Positions 1 to 10,025 of a DNA stretch of 22,373 nt are shown here, piece after piece (within the stretch, counting starts at the first letter, position 1; every line of letters starts with the position of its first letter). The DNA is from Seminavis robusta. Its lineage: Eukaryota > Bacillariophyta > Bacillariophyceae > Naviculales > Naviculaceae. Below the pieces are notes generated by a model, which saw nothing but the letters and a program-made list of their open reading frames with translations, was not told where the DNA came from and searched no databases. The translations under genes and the position numbers were made by a program. Location: contig CAICTM010001805.1 in assembly GCA_903772945.1 (NCBI GenBank), positions 1 through 22,373 of the forward strand, written 5' to 3'.

Positions 1-1385
1 GCCTCAACTGCCTTGTCAATTGCTGCCTGGAAGGCTTTGGCCTGGGATACCTTGGATCCAAGATGTGGGGCAGGCTCATAAGTTTTCTGGTTATGAGGAC
101 CCGATAAGGGCATCCAAGTCATTCAAAGTGTCGAGTGCTTCCAATTTTTGTTCCATAGTTGCTACAAATCCGTTGATGTCACTCTTGACAACAAGACATG
201 GACTTTGGATCGAAAAGTATGGACAACCACAGCCAAGGAGACCCCTCAAAGATGTCTGGTTAGTTTCAGGCATGGATCACTGGACATAAAGTTTAATCGA
301 ATCTCTTTGATGATCTTGCTTGCATCGAACAACATACATGGAAACATTCTCCCCAGGGAACTTGGTGATGTCCAAGTGAAGTAGCTTGGCTTTGAGCGTT
401 TCAATCTTACTGAGAGAAGGTCTGTATATTTTCTGCAGAAGAGCCAGGAGAAGTTGGGGCCCATTGTGTTTGGCTCGAGGAACATATGATTTCAATTCTT
501 CCTGAAGTGCATCAGTGCAAGAGTTCAAGACAGCCTTTCCCGACCAGGCAAGGTTGGTTAGATCATACTGGCAAACAGGAGTTTCTGCAGATCCCCATTG
601 GCATCAATGAGTCTGACCCCATTGACTGTGAGGTCCTGATGCCATTTTCATCATAGATCTGAGACCTGTCCAGGAGCAGGAACATGTTGATTTTATTAAT
701 AGTGTTAGATTAAGGTCTCCAACAACAAGCTGGAAGACCCTTCCATTCCATGCTCTGTCATCATACTTCAAAGGCGATAAGAGAGCTAGCCATGAGACCC
801 AGAAGCATTGGACTCAGTCAGAGTGGAGAAGAGTAGACTGGTGGAATCCTTCAGTCTTTCTTGCATGCCAATTCGATAGGCTGGAGTGTGGTGTGTATGT
901 TTCAGATGGTCGTCACCATGGAAACCCCTGAGGCATAGGGTGCTTGAGGTTCCTTTCCCAGTCATCTGAGCCAGATCCTGTCCAGGCTCCAGTGTGGTTG
1001 ATACCTCCAAGTCGAGGGGCTTCTGTAAGTGGTCTTCTCTTTGGTTTTCCAATGTGCTGAAGGAGCTCCTGGAACTGAATGCGGTCAATGGTGCTGCAGT
1101 CATGGTTGGAGGATCAGATGGTGGGATGATTGATCAGATTCAAAGAAGGCTTGTCTTGAACCTTGTGGACTGAACAAGGATGCTGTGCTGGCGCTGCTGT
1201 TGAAGATGAAGATGCTGAGGCAGAGGAAGCGTCGTAAGGTCCATAAGTGAGAATCAACAAGAGGGCAATGGCAAAAATAGGAGGAGCTGTAACAGGAGAC
1301 CAAGCGGCAACAGTAGAAGGAGAGGCAACAAGAGGAGACCGGGGAACGAGCGGAACAGTACAGTCAATCGAGTCAATCGAAGCTG
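1..1385 (-). pseudogene. Decayed retroelement gag-like relic
   Basis: Read on the minus strand, several adjoining stretches in different frames give a plausible but broken protein. The best block (about 277-600) runs from a segment with YDLTNLAWSGKAVLN through LLLALLQKIYRPSLSKIETL to LDITKFPGENVSMYV, then meets a stop. Coding-like sense reappears upstream in other frames, for example VNGVRLIDANGDLQKLL near 600-650, YDDRAWNGRVFQLVVGDLN near 705-765, and IQFQELLQHIGKPKRRP near 1035-1090. Downstream a shifted frame holds KLEALDTLNDLDALIG near 95-140. The alternation of frames without splice signals indicates an old inactive copy. The look (helical, hydrophilic, no enzyme motif) suggests the gag part of a copia-like LTR element, but no zinc knuckle, protease, integrase or reverse transcriptase is visible and no LTR was recognised. 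The left end is cut by the window. The family assignment is an inference from general resemblance; a broken host gene is possible. Confidence 0.4.
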
Positions 1386-3202
1386 GAGTATTTATGAGCT
1401 TTATTGTTGTTCTTCGCGTTGTTTGAATCCTTCTCCTTCGAACAGCGAGCTAGCGAATCGGTCGTTTGAATGACGTTCGGCGAATCGGTCACGTCGTGCG
1501 GTCGGTCGTTTGAATGATCGAACAACTGCAGCCAGTTCAAACGACCAATGCCAGTTCTTGGTAAGCAGAGACCAACTGCCGATCGACCAACAGATCGACC
1601 AACAGCCACATGAACAACAACAGCAACAAAACAACGTCACGAGCGATCGATCGCTCCGTGCAGTTGAAAAAGTGAGGATATGAAGCATGACTCAAGAAAA
1701 GACTTAAGCTCAGGCGATTCGAATTAAATAAAGCCTGACTCGAAGCAAGACACACAAGCCGAGCTTCCATATGCAGTCGGAGCTCATTTTTCGATGAATT
1801 CTGTTAATTGGATTGATCTGTTAACTCGGCATCGATCGATCCATGCTGAAGCTGAGCATGGCCAAGGCTTTGTCGGTGATAGAGATAACAGTAGTATCAG
1901 TAGTTCAGTTTAGTAGCGGCTTCTTTAGCGCTGGCTGATAGTAAAAGGTGGCTCCCATAGGAGTCCATCGATAGGATAAAAGTGGACTCCCATAGGAGTC
2001 CACCACGATAGGATCCTCATCGCGATTTCGATCGACGACAGGATGAATGGGAGACTGCTTACGAGCGAATCACCAACATGAGGAGGATGAGGATTGCTTA
2101 CGAGCGAATCCAAGGGAATTAAGTTGCAATAAGGGGAAGGACTACCGATGAAGAGTGCAAGAGGAAACTCTGAGCTCTGCATCAAGGGATAGCTCATTCC
2201 ATTGACAACCATAAGGGATAGATATAAGAATAAGAATGAGTAACATCTCATAACCTCGCATGCTACCATGCGACAATACCATTGTGCATTGACTAGTCTA
2301 AAGATCTAAGAGATTAAAGTTTGTATTTCCAAATAAGTGAGCAGTTATTGATTATTTTCTAGAATAAGCCTGCTAATTGTAAAGCTGTAAAGCTGAATTG
2401 TAAGCTGTATCCCGTCGCACCTACTATGCCGACTATTGTCAAGTCCAGCAGCAAAAAGACTGTGGCGTCTTTAGAGCAAGGAACTATCGCCACCAGTGAT
2501 GATATTTGATGCATAGAATAAGATACTCCAAGTACCGTGCGGTAGCTACTTGCGCATGTACCAGTACCGTAGGAGCTGCTGGTTGGAGAGTTTGTTGTTC
2601 GTTAATCTTCTGAAAACTCTTCAAAAATCACGCACCTCCATGACTACAGCTGCACGGAACGTCCTCTGGAACGAGCAGAGATGTTGCGATCTCATGGCCA
2701 GCAGATTCCGGCGGCGCGGTGAGGGCAGCAGCTGCATCGCAGCCCATCAACCTGGGTTCATTCTAGCTAGCTAGTTAGACCTCGTGCCCTTGCACCAACC
2801 AATGATGGTCAGCGACAACTTGCACAACTGGAACGATGGTGCCGTACATGAATGTTCCTTAGACCTGAGCTGCTGACTTCTATAAATTCGATGGCGAGGC
2901 TGCCCTTATGATTGGATTGATTCGCAAGGAAGCTACTACTACCAAGTTTTTGCTAGCTAGTGGCTCAGCTCGTTGACGACCTCTCAGATCCTATGTAATA
3001 CAAGACTTGTAGGAAACTGCTCCAGTTGAATCCTCTGCTCCTGCACATCCTTAACTATGTATTTTCACACCCAACGTTCGCAATGGCGGAAACAGAGGCA
3101 GAGCCAAGGACACAGTTATCAAAGACCACCCCCCAGTCAAGAATTCAATCGTTCCTACCATATTTGCCTTTCTGCACAAAGCAAGCAAGAAAGACTGGCT
3201 AC
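1386..3202. other. Gene-poor region with short repeats
   Basis: I see no convincing gene here; the open frames are short and show no recognisable family. The segment 1453-1546 repeats the motif GGTCGTTTGAATGA, and its last copy pairs with an inverted GGTCGTTTGAA/TTCAAACGACC (1504-1514 and 1536-1546). CA-rich sequence with repeated GATCGACCAACAG follows. At 1945-2020 CTCCCATAGGAGTCCA occurs twice, each time close to CGATAGGAT, and GGACTCCCATAGGAGTCC is itself a palindrome. TGCTTACGAGCGAATC occurs twice near 2056 and 2095. The rest, including 2130-3202, holds nothing I can name; 2540-2580 has the GTACCGT/GGTAGCTAC type of motif common between genes in this window. Confidence 0.5.
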
Positions 3203-4912
3203 TCATTCATCCACAGGTATCCCATGTGCCTTGCAGGCGTACTCGTAGAGTGATTCATGCCATACCTCAAAGGCCCACAGGTACTCCAACTCATCGTCCC
3301 ATCCTGCCACACACTCCTCGTCATCACCCTCTTCGTTGTGCCGCTGTTGTTGTTGTTGTTGTTGTTTTCTTATGGCACACATCATTTGTATGGGTTGTCC
3401 ATCGGTGGTGGGAGCAATGGGGATATGCCGCAATAGCGGCAGCCGTAGATTCATGGCAAATTCTTTTTGTGGATTTTCAAACATGACCAAGTTTTCGTAG
3501 AATTCAAAGGTATACTCCTTGTCGGTTGAAAAGGCAAACTCGGGCAAGTGATGATGTGAAAAGTCAAACGACTCGTCATGATGATGATCATGGTGTTGTT
3601 CGTCGTGAGCATGCTTTTTCTCTTCCTGCCGTTGTGTTCGTTTCGATTTGCTGAGCAATTTGTTAAAGTATCGTTTTCGAAACTTTCGATTCTTATTGGT
3701 GTCATCTTTTGTGGGAGGCGCCACGGGAACAATATCGTCTGGAGCCAATGCTTGTGTCGCTTCATGAATCATACTGTGTGGGTGTGTGGCATGGGGTTCC
3801 TGGAATTCTTGTTCCATAGTGGCAGCGTCATTGGAAGCATAGCAATGATTAATGTGATCATCGTAAATGCTGTCGTAAAAGAACTGTCCATCGTGGCAGA
3901 CGAGTCCTTGATCTTGTTGCTCCTTATTGGTTGTGGTTGTGTTGGTGGTTGTCGTTGTATCATTATTACTTTTGAGTGGCGTGACTAGAATGGTTTGTGT
4001 GGTGCTAATGAGTGGTGCCAATGAGCGTGGTTTGGGTCCAAATAGTTCCAACGAGGAATGTGGCGCCAAGCGTGCCAACAGAGCTTGAAAGGCTTTGATG
4101 ATCCAATTGGGTGGCAATTTCCCGGCCGGTCGTCGAAAGGTTTGTCCCGACAAACAGTCGTAGACGGGTTGGGAATGTCGAAAGCGTCCTCGAATGACTC
4201 CCTGAAAGGTTCGTTGTCGCGTTCCAAAGTAGTCCTTTTTGGCATTGGTAGTAGTAGCAGTGTTGTGTACCAGAGACGGCACGCCCCGCACTCGAATGAG
4301 CAGTGACCCCACCATGTGTTTCGAGACAAAATCGACAATGAGACAGTGTCCGGGAGGTTCGCTGCCGGAATTGACGGGGACCAAGTCGGGATGCTTCTCA
4401 CAAAAGTCGTCGGGCAAACCACGGACTCCCACAATGTGTGTCGATGTCCCGGGAGACGCACGAATAAAGACGGGACGTTGCGGCCATGTGGAAGGATGCG
4501 GTGGTAACGGATAGTTGGGTGTCGTTTGACTGACGCGAGTGTATTGTTGTTGTTCTACAAAGTCGATAGGAGGAGGAGGCGGTGCTTCTTCTTGTTGGTG
4601 TGCTTTATTGCTGCGACGCCACCATTTCTTCTTGTTCTTCTTGTTTGTGTCTTCTTCATCTTCATCTTGGTCATTGACCAGTGGTGGACTTGACTTGGCA
4701 TTATGATTGTAACGATCGTATTGCTGCTGATGCTCTATTGGAAGAGGCAGACTGAAGAAGCGAAACAATTCTCTTTCGGCACGCAGCAAACAGCCCTTCA
4801 GCTTGTTGGTGTCATTGTCTTCCAAACTCGTAGAGCTGTCGCTGCTGGTAGAAGACCCAACAGACATCTTCTTCTTCATCAGTGTCATTGCTTCTTCACA
4901 TACATACACCAA
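3203..4912 (-). CDS. DUF1769 (UPF0590-like) protein
   Basis: Single open frame of 569 residues with no intron. Residues about 228-310 match my memory of the DUF1769 core: YFGTRQRTFQGVIRGRF, a G-x-x-F-x-R-P element, then PPNWIIKAFQALLARLAP and an LISTTQTILV strand. A second conserved block is at 465-556, from YTFEFYENLVMFE through LRLPLLRHIPIAP to the closing LWAFEVWHESLYE, which is typical of the C-terminal half of UPF0590 proteins in fungi and protists. The core is split by an insertion of low complexity (Thr/Asn run about 319-330, basic stretch 408-432, His-rich 435-455), and the N-terminal 130 residues are Ser-, Lys- and Pro-rich. A run of seven Gln is at 517-523. There is no signal peptide or membrane segment, so a soluble protein is likely. 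The biochemical function of the family is not known to me. The first Met is used; Met9, Met12 or Met16 are possible alternatives. Confidence 0.8.
   Translation of the reverse strand: MVYVCEEAMTLMKKKMSVGSSTSSDSSTSLEDNDTNKLKGCLLRAERELFRFFSLPLPIEHQQQYDRYNHNAKSSPPLVNDQDEDEEDTNKKNKKKWWRRSNKAHQQEEAPPPPPIDFVEQQQYTRVSQTTPNYPLPPHPSTWPQRPVFIRASPGTSTHIVGVRGLPDDFCEKHPDLVPVNSGSEPPGHCLIVDFVSKHMVGSLLIRVRGVPSLVHNTATTTNAKKDYFGTRQRTFQGVIRGRFRHSQPVYDCLSGQTFRRPAGKLPPNWIIKAFQALLARLAPHSSLELFGPKPRSLAPLISTTQTILVTPLKSNNDTTTTTNTTTTNKEQQDQGLVCHDGQFFYDSIYDDHINHCYASNDAATMEQEFQEPHATHPHSMIHEATQALAPDDIVPVAPPTKDDTNKNRKFRKRYFNKLLSKSKRTQRQEEKKHAHDEQHHDHHHDESFDFSHHHLPEFAFSTDKEYTFEFYENLVMFENPQKEFAMNLRLPLLRHIPIAPTTDGQPIQMMCAIRKQQQQQQQRHNEEGDDEECVAGWDDELEYLWAFEVWHESLYEYACKAHGIPVDE
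3344..3367. repeat. (TGT)n microsatellite inside the DUF1769 gene
   Basis: About eight TGT/ACA units. On the minus strand they encode the seven-glutamine run at residues 517-523. A length change in whole units would keep the frame. Confidence 0.85.
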
Positions 4913-5397
4913 GTAAATGTACTAGCTAGTAATGTAACTCCTTAGCTTAGTATTGATGAGATGCTTCCACAATGAGAGAGCTTTCACTGGAAGGTTCAGA
5001 TCCGTTTGGAATGCTTTTCTTCCTCCTTCATGGTGCAACCGTAACCGCTCTAAAACTTGCAATTGCGCCATTGGCTCCTCATCATTGGTTCGTTGACGGT
5101 GCGTGGCGAAAACAACACTCAGAGAAATAATGCAGCCGCACTGCGTCATTGTCCACGGGTTACCTCAGTTGCAAGAAACTTTGCGAGAACACTTCAAGGA
5201 GATGGCCTGCAAACCAGTGCTTTCCCCGCCGGCTCATCCCCACCCAGGTTTTACTATTAGCCCCCCCTGCAAATAAATGAAAGGCCCACCATGTACCACC
5301 CTGATGCTGAAATTGCTGAATCTGATGCTGACAAATGCTGAATTTGCTGAATCCAGTTTCAGCAAGTACGTAGCAATGGATGTTGCTCACAGAGCTC
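4913..5397. other. Intergenic region, upstream of the DUF1769 gene
   Basis: This stretch lies between the start of the minus-strand DUF1769 gene and the 3' end of the minus-strand TLC-type pseudogene. It should contain the promoter of the DUF1769 gene next to 4913, but no TATA box or other element can be named. A small imprecise repeat built on CTGATGCTGA and TTGCTGAAT occupies 5300-5355. No coding region was recognised. Confidence 0.5.
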
Positions 5398-6362
5398 TCA
5401 CCCCACAAACCCATGGAGGCTGATGCTGTCGTCGTTCTCCGTGGTGGCCTCTGTGGCCTCTGGTGATACATAACCCTTGCTCGTTTCCGCCATGAAACCA
5501 CTCTTCCCTTCTTCCAAGTCCTTTCCAGAGGAGTTGCCAAGATCGACTGGAATAGGATGCTTTGCAAGCTCATCTTTGCTGTACCGGTAGAATCTGAAAT
5601 GAAAACTCTTGTGCTAGGTTGGAAGCAGGAGCAGTCTTGGAGGCAGAACTGCGAGCTCTGTACTCTCATATCTTGTAGAGGATCAAGCAGGAATATACTT
5701 GAGCTCCATACAGGCAGGTTAGGAGAAACATGAAAAAGATAGTCCAGAACACTCCCTTGGACAAAGTAGATGCCACCAGCAACAGTGACAGCAGTCTTGC
5801 ACAACAGGGACTGGGCAGCAGAAAAATAGAACCAAAAGCTTGCCACCTTTGACAGATGTTGAGTCGGAAGAGGAAGAGTGCTAGGAAGGTGAGCTGCTCA
5901 ACAGTGGCATGGAAGCCCAACAAGGTGGCAAATCGAATGTAGAAGAGGCTGAAGACAGCTGGATGAGAAGGATTGTGACAAGGTGGTGAACCAAAAGAGG
6001 AGTCCAATCTTCTTCCTGAAGATGAGCTCCCAGATGTACAACACTGCAACAAGAATGATTGCAAGGTTCAAGCTCTCCATACGGGCTGCCGAGGTGGTTT
6101 CTTGCCACTGAAAGATGAGATCCACAGAACCATAAAGCTGGGCTGCCAGCGCCACACTGGTTCCAAGGAATTGCATGATGTAGATGATGACATTGTTTTG
6201 CTTGTCAGAGTCAAGCTTCTTGAAGGAGGTACGGAGGTTTTTGTTTGGGAAGCGATGCAGAAGTGTGCTGGCTAGATTGGAGACAAGCCAGAAGGCCAGA
6301 ACTATCATCTCTAAACTGCAGCTTCTAGGCGCAGTCTCCTCTGTCTCTCCTCCTGAACCCAC
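5398..6362 (-). pseudogene. Frame-broken TLC-domain-like membrane protein
   Basis: The start is intact (Met at 6362) and reads about 120 residues with three membrane segments: MIVLAFWLVSNLASTLL, VIIYIMQFLGTSVALAAQLYG and LNLAIILVAVLYIWELIF. Sense then moves between frames with no missing sequence. At about 6000 it shifts into LLVHHLVTILLIQLSSA, at about 5955 into FYIRFATLLGFHATVEQLTF and ALFLFRLN, at about 5845 into FYFSAAQSLLCKTAVTVAGG, and at about 5760 back into VFWTIFFMFLLTCLYGAQVY, which ends at a stop at 5666-5668. A hydrophilic acidic tail in yet another frame (KDELAKHPIPVDLG onward) ends at 5398-5400. The WELIFRK..HHLVTI block and six to eight hydrophobic segments fit the TLC (TRAM-LAG1-CLN8) type, whose members act in ER lipid metabolism or sensing; this assignment is moderate. 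The shifts are abutting, so they are not introns. Either the gene has decayed by small indels or the assembly is locally poor. Intact neighbouring genes favour true decay. Confidence 0.6.
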
Positions 6363-7090
6363 CTGAGTTAGCCTCTCCTAGCTAGGTGCCCTTCAGGGTC
6401 GATAGCTAGGCTCAACCAACCCAAAGCCATCGTTTCGACGTACCGGTACTGGCAGGGCATCCCGCGTCCCGAAGCGCCATGCCAGGCCTGACCGGTACCT
6501 ACAGTACTTCATCTTGCAAGAAGGTTCAGTACCTTGAGCTAAACCTGCTGGCTACATGTAACTCCAACCCCAGCTTTCTACGCACATGACCACAAACAAA
6601 GTCCAAGCAATCATCCCGGTGGTTGCACCCTTCTGAGCTACTGCCAGTAGCACAACCGGTTGCAATCTCAAAGGATCGTGCACCTTGGGTCAACGTGGCA
6701 CATGTGGATCCAATTCGCTGCTCAATCGTGGATACTCTTAAGTAATTTTGTCGACCAGAATGTTGAATTTCAGAAGCTATTCGTTGGATACCCTCAGTTC
6801 GCCCTCGTCAGCCAACCACATGGAAAGAAATGAGATCTGAAGGTTCCCAGGCGTCTCTCTTTTCTTTTACACATCCAAAGCAAGGAGGGAGAGCTCGCTA
6901 TGGTCGCGAACTAGCAGTTTAGCTAGTAGCTAGAGAGCGAGAGTTTGCCATCCATTTTTCTCCTTTGGGCTGTATTGATTATCCCAGAATAAACAAAGCT
7001 GCCCTTGCTTGCAGCCACCGACACAAACCGGTTTGCCGCGACAACGCTCAGCGCTGAGCGAGAAGCGTCAAACGATTAATCATTGTCAAG
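6363..7090. promoter_or_regulatory. Divergent spacer between TLC-like and IQ-motif genes
   Basis: About 730 bases lie between the start of the minus-strand TLC-type relic and the start of the plus-strand IQ-motif gene, so upstream control sequence of both is expected. ACCGGTAC-type palindromes occur at 6441-6452 and 6490-6498, and CTAGCTAG-type motifs at 6378-6412 and 6909-6935. ATTGATTATCCCAGAATAAA near 6977 is AT-rich. No standard core promoter element is certain and no gene was recognised. Confidence 0.4.
7045..7060. promoter_or_regulatory. 16-base perfect palindrome before the IQ-motif gene
   Basis: CGCTCAGC followed by its exact reverse complement GCTGAGCG, ending 30 bases before the ATG at 7091. 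It could be a dimeric factor site or a 5' UTR hairpin; the role is not known. Confidence 0.4.
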
Positions 7091-9601
7091 ATGGCAAGGC
7101 GCAACAGTGCAAAGAAGCGTAGGTCGGGGACTGTCGGTTCTCTGTTGTGGGGAAGCAACCACTCGTCGTCATTTCCAAGTGAAGAGTTTGGCATGGATCC
7201 CACTGAAGTTTCCGTAGGGGACGAGGTCTCTTCCGTTTCTTCCAATGAGGATGCGAGCCATGCCACTGCCACTTCGACAAGTACCGCCAGTAGTGTCTTT
7301 TCCATCCGCAAGAGTTCCATCTTGTCTGTTTCGTTGAGAGATTTGTGCCGAACCCCCTGGAAAGTCACGCTTGGCTTGGCTGCGTTCCTGGACTGTATTT
7401 CCACCGTCTTGCCGGGTCGACTTGCCGTCCATGAGCAACGAGGAAACAAAGCTTCCTGTGACGCGGAGCTCGAGTTGTTTGGCCAACACATTAGCGTGAC
7501 GAGCCCCAAGGTCGTGGAGGCGATTGCTTGGCTTGACCAGAATGCCGTGTACTTTGGCTTTTTGTTTTCCGTGCTTTGGTGCATCCAAGCCTTTCGTGAT
7601 GCCAGGCACACACGAGAAAAAGCCATGAGAGAGCGTGATCGCAGGAGGTTGCTCCATAGAGGGGACAGCATTGCCATTCTGGATTCCAAAGATGAACTTG
7701 TCAAGTCTGGGTACTCGGATGGTTACGGACCTTGGCTGGCATTTTATGCCACTTTGATCATGCAGTTGCTCTTTCTGCCCGTGGGCTTTTACGTGATGCT
7801 GTACCAAGGATTCCAGCTGGTCACGTCGGGAAAGATTTCCAACCTGGAGGAAGCCATTCAACATGTGGACATCAGCAAGGATTCTGATGATCATGACCAG
7901 ACCCTGCAGTCCATCCTGAACAGCACCTATCAGGTGGTCAATGTCTCCATGGCCGGCCAAGACTTCACACAGGATTCAAGACTCAGTGTGGTCTTGCTCA
8001 TTGCAAAGCATGCTGGTAGCACCCTGTACCGGCTAGTTGGAGCAGCTGTTGGAGCCAAGGCCAAAAGGTGGGCGGTCAAGAAAGGATTCAAAGAAGGCCG
8101 AAAGCTCGGGATCGATGTCATCATCCGACCTCGTAGGGTCTGGAGAAAGGCACGCAAAGCTATCCGCTGGGTCCGGTGGGGGAAGTATCTAGCTCCCCTC
8201 ATTGCAACGGGGAACAAGCTCCGGGAAAACGTCGAAGATTTGCTCAAGAAACGCAGACAGCGCCGAGAAGCAGTCCTGGCCCAGAGGATCCGCAAAATCC
8301 TGTGGAAGGAAATGACCCAAGAGGAACGCCAGGAAAAGGCTGCACGTGGAATCCAGAGCATGTATCGAAGCTACATGGTCAGAAAGGCTAGATGGGCTCT
8401 AGCTCTCATCCAGTGCCGAACAGATGAGTTGGCTGCCATTCGTGTCCAGTCAATGTTGCGAAGGAGCTTGCAGCGTGCCAGGGCACGAATTAGGCAGAAG
8501 CGAACAGAACTGCAGGAACTAGAAGCCAGAGAGCGGCGTGTTATGCAAGGTGATAGACGATTGGCAATGAGCCCCTATGAGCGTAAACGTCTGTACCAGC
8601 TCCAGGATGAGATGAAGGCAACTACAAACAAAGACTCTATTGATAGACGCCTTCTACTGCGCCCCAACACTTGGTTTGCCGTGGCATGGAAAATAACCTT
8701 TGTGTTCTGTGTGCTGCTGGAAATTACAGATTTGGCAGTGAACCCTCTATTGGCAAAGCAAAAAGACAAGGCCACGGGGAAGCCTCTTACTCTCTCGACC
8801 AAGCTTCAAAGTGTCATGATCCCCAAGCCTATGATCGCTCGCAAACAATGCTCCTGTTCTTCTAGGGAGCTCGAAGAGCTTGATTCTTGGATCCTCTCAT
8901 TGTCCACACCCCGACAAACCCAATGCCCCTCAGATCCGTGGTTCTGTCAGCCTCCAGTCTCTGCAGCACAAGCTTTCTATACAGCTGTCATGCGATTTGT
9001 GCTCGAACATTTCATGGTTATTGTCAGTATCGTTGTTTTCTTGGATGTGCCTGTGTACTTCTACACGGGAGAGCTCTGCCCAGACACAGGTTCACTTATT
9101 CCAAAGGGTTTCTTTGATCGGTGGATTGCCCCTGGCATCTTACTGCAGCTAATTGTGAACCCTGAGATGGAAACGGTGAGCAAGAATGTCTGGAGTGTGC
9201 TCATGGGATCCATGAGAGCAGGCCCCATCAGGGTGTGGCGCTGGGTAGAGGCTCTGTTTTATCCATTGCTGGTTTTCATGTTCGGTCTTTTGGAATTCAA
9301 GTTTTGGATTCCAGCTGTTGCAACAGTGAACAAAGGGCAAATTGAGAAGCCAGAGATGGAGCTTGTATCGGAAGAATCGCCCCCAGCAGTTCGCCGTCGG
9401 GCCACAATGATGCGGAGGACGTCCTTGATCTCCTCCTCCTACTCCCCACAATCAAATCTCTTGAAAAGGACAGCACGAAGGGCCTCGTGCGTACAGCCCA
9501 GAAGTTCTGCTTTCGTGTCCTTTGTGCAACCTCGAAGGTCGTCGATGTGTGGTCGTATCTCAATAATTGATGAAGAAACGGAGAAACTCAAGCTGCTTTA
9601 G
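7091..9601 (+). CDS. Multi-pass membrane protein with two IQ motifs
   Basis: Intact intron-less frame of 836 residues with a good start context (TCAAGATGG). Hydrophobic segments lie at about 91-108, 151-169, 214-242, 526-551, 628-660 and 719-745, with a weaker one at 298-320. Between the two membrane groups is a strongly basic, helical region (320-520). It contains two consecutive IQ motifs, IQSMYRSYMVR at 421-431 and VQSMLRRSLQR at 452-462, each fitting [IV]QxxxRxxxxR, the calmodulin-binding pattern known from myosins and channels. A Cys-rich loop (CSCSS at 587-591, then C612 and C619) lies between later membrane segments. The N-terminus is Ser-rich, and the C-terminus is Arg/Ser-rich with RRTS and RRSS sites that could be phosphorylated. 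I do not recognise a named family: no ion-channel pore, ATPase or kinase motif is visible. A calcium/calmodulin-regulated membrane protein is an inference from the IQ motifs only. The gene converges on the thioredoxin-like gene downstream. Confidence 0.8.
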   Translation: MARRNSAKKRRSGTVGSLLWGSNHSSSFPSEEFGMDPTEVSVGDEVSSVSSNEDASHATATSTSTASSVFSIRKSSILSVSLRDLCRTPWKVTLGLAAFLDCISTVLPGRLAVHEQRGNKASCDAELELFGQHISVTSPKVVEAIAWLDQNAVYFGFLFSVLWCIQAFRDARHTREKAMRERDRRRLLHRGDSIAILDSKDELVKSGYSDGYGPWLAFYATLIMQLLFLPVGFYVMLYQGFQLVTSGKISNLEEAIQHVDISKDSDDHDQTLQSILNSTYQVVNVSMAGQDFTQDSRLSVVLLIAKHAGSTLYRLVGAAVGAKAKRWAVKKGFKEGRKLGIDVIIRPRRVWRKARKAIRWVRWGKYLAPLIATGNKLRENVEDLLKKRRQRREAVLAQRIRKILWKEMTQEERQEKAARGIQSMYRSYMVRKARWALALIQCRTDELAAIRVQSMLRRSLQRARARIRQKRTELQELEARERRVMQGDRRLAMSPYERKRLYQLQDEMKATTNKDSIDRRLLLRPNTWFAVAWKITFVFCVLLEITDLAVNPLLAKQKDKATGKPLTLSTKLQSVMIPKPMIARKQCSCSSRELEELDSWILSLSTPRQTQCPSDPWFCQPPVSAAQAFYTAVMRFVLEHFMVIVSIVVFLDVPVYFYTGELCPDTGSLIPKGFFDRWIAPGILLQLIVNPEMETVSKNVWSVLMGSMRAGPIRVWRWVEALFYPLLVFMFGLLEFKFWIPAVATVNKGQIEKPEMELVSEESPPAVRRRATMMRRTSLISSSYSPQSNLLKRTARRASCVQPRSSAFVSFVQPRRSSMCGRISIIDEETEKLKLL

Positions 9602-10025
9602 GTCGAGCAATGGCAGCAGAAAAAGACACGGCACCGTGCACACCCGCAACCAACGCTCTCAAACGATTCCGGCCTGTTCCACAACAGAACAAGCTTGCAG
9701 AATCTGCAACGATGCAGAAGCGGAATCTATTATCACCTCACCACCAATTCATTCCACACTCTAGCGAAAAGAACGAGCTCGAGGCTGTTTCGTAACACGA
9801 TAACCAAATTGAAACAAACGTCTGCAACGATGCAGAGGCGGAATGCTCGTCACATTATCACCGCGCCAATACAACCTACACACCAACATTACAGAAACGA
9901 ACAAGCTACTAAACTGCAACAATGCAACTGACATTTTCATGATACATGATAGGCAACAAGAAAGGTAAAGACAATAGAATGCCATCTGTTTTACACGCAG
10001 CTGAAGGAGTGTCCAAATCTAGCAA
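9602..10025. repeat. Convergent 3' spacer with degenerate direct repeat
   Basis: This region lies between the 3' ends of two converging genes. TCTGCAACGATGCAG followed by A/G-GCGGAAT occurs near 9701 and again near 9821 (spacing about 119), each followed by CA-rich sequence with TATCACC. A weaker third copy (ACTGCAACAATGCAACTG) is near 9914. The 3' UTRs and polyadenylation sites of both genes should be here. No gene was recognised. Confidence 0.5.

Noticed and set aside
1401..1688. Minus-strand frame with Cys-rich run
   Set aside because: The Cys run is a reading of a CA/GTT-type simple repeat, and the remaining residues reflect the CGAACGACC repeats; no coding character.
3578..3988. 136-residue hydrophobic plus-strand frame inside the DUF1769 gene
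   Set aside because: It lies fully antisense to a recognised gene, in its low-complexity insertion, and shows no family resemblance.
5160..5846. 228-residue minus-strand frame as an independent gene
   Set aside because: Its start region is one of the shifted pieces of the TLC-like gene, and the rest is out of frame with the better acidic tail.
9602..9931. Small plus-strand frames downstream of the IQ-motif gene
   Set aside because: They overlap each other in different frames within a degenerate direct repeat of the 3' spacer.
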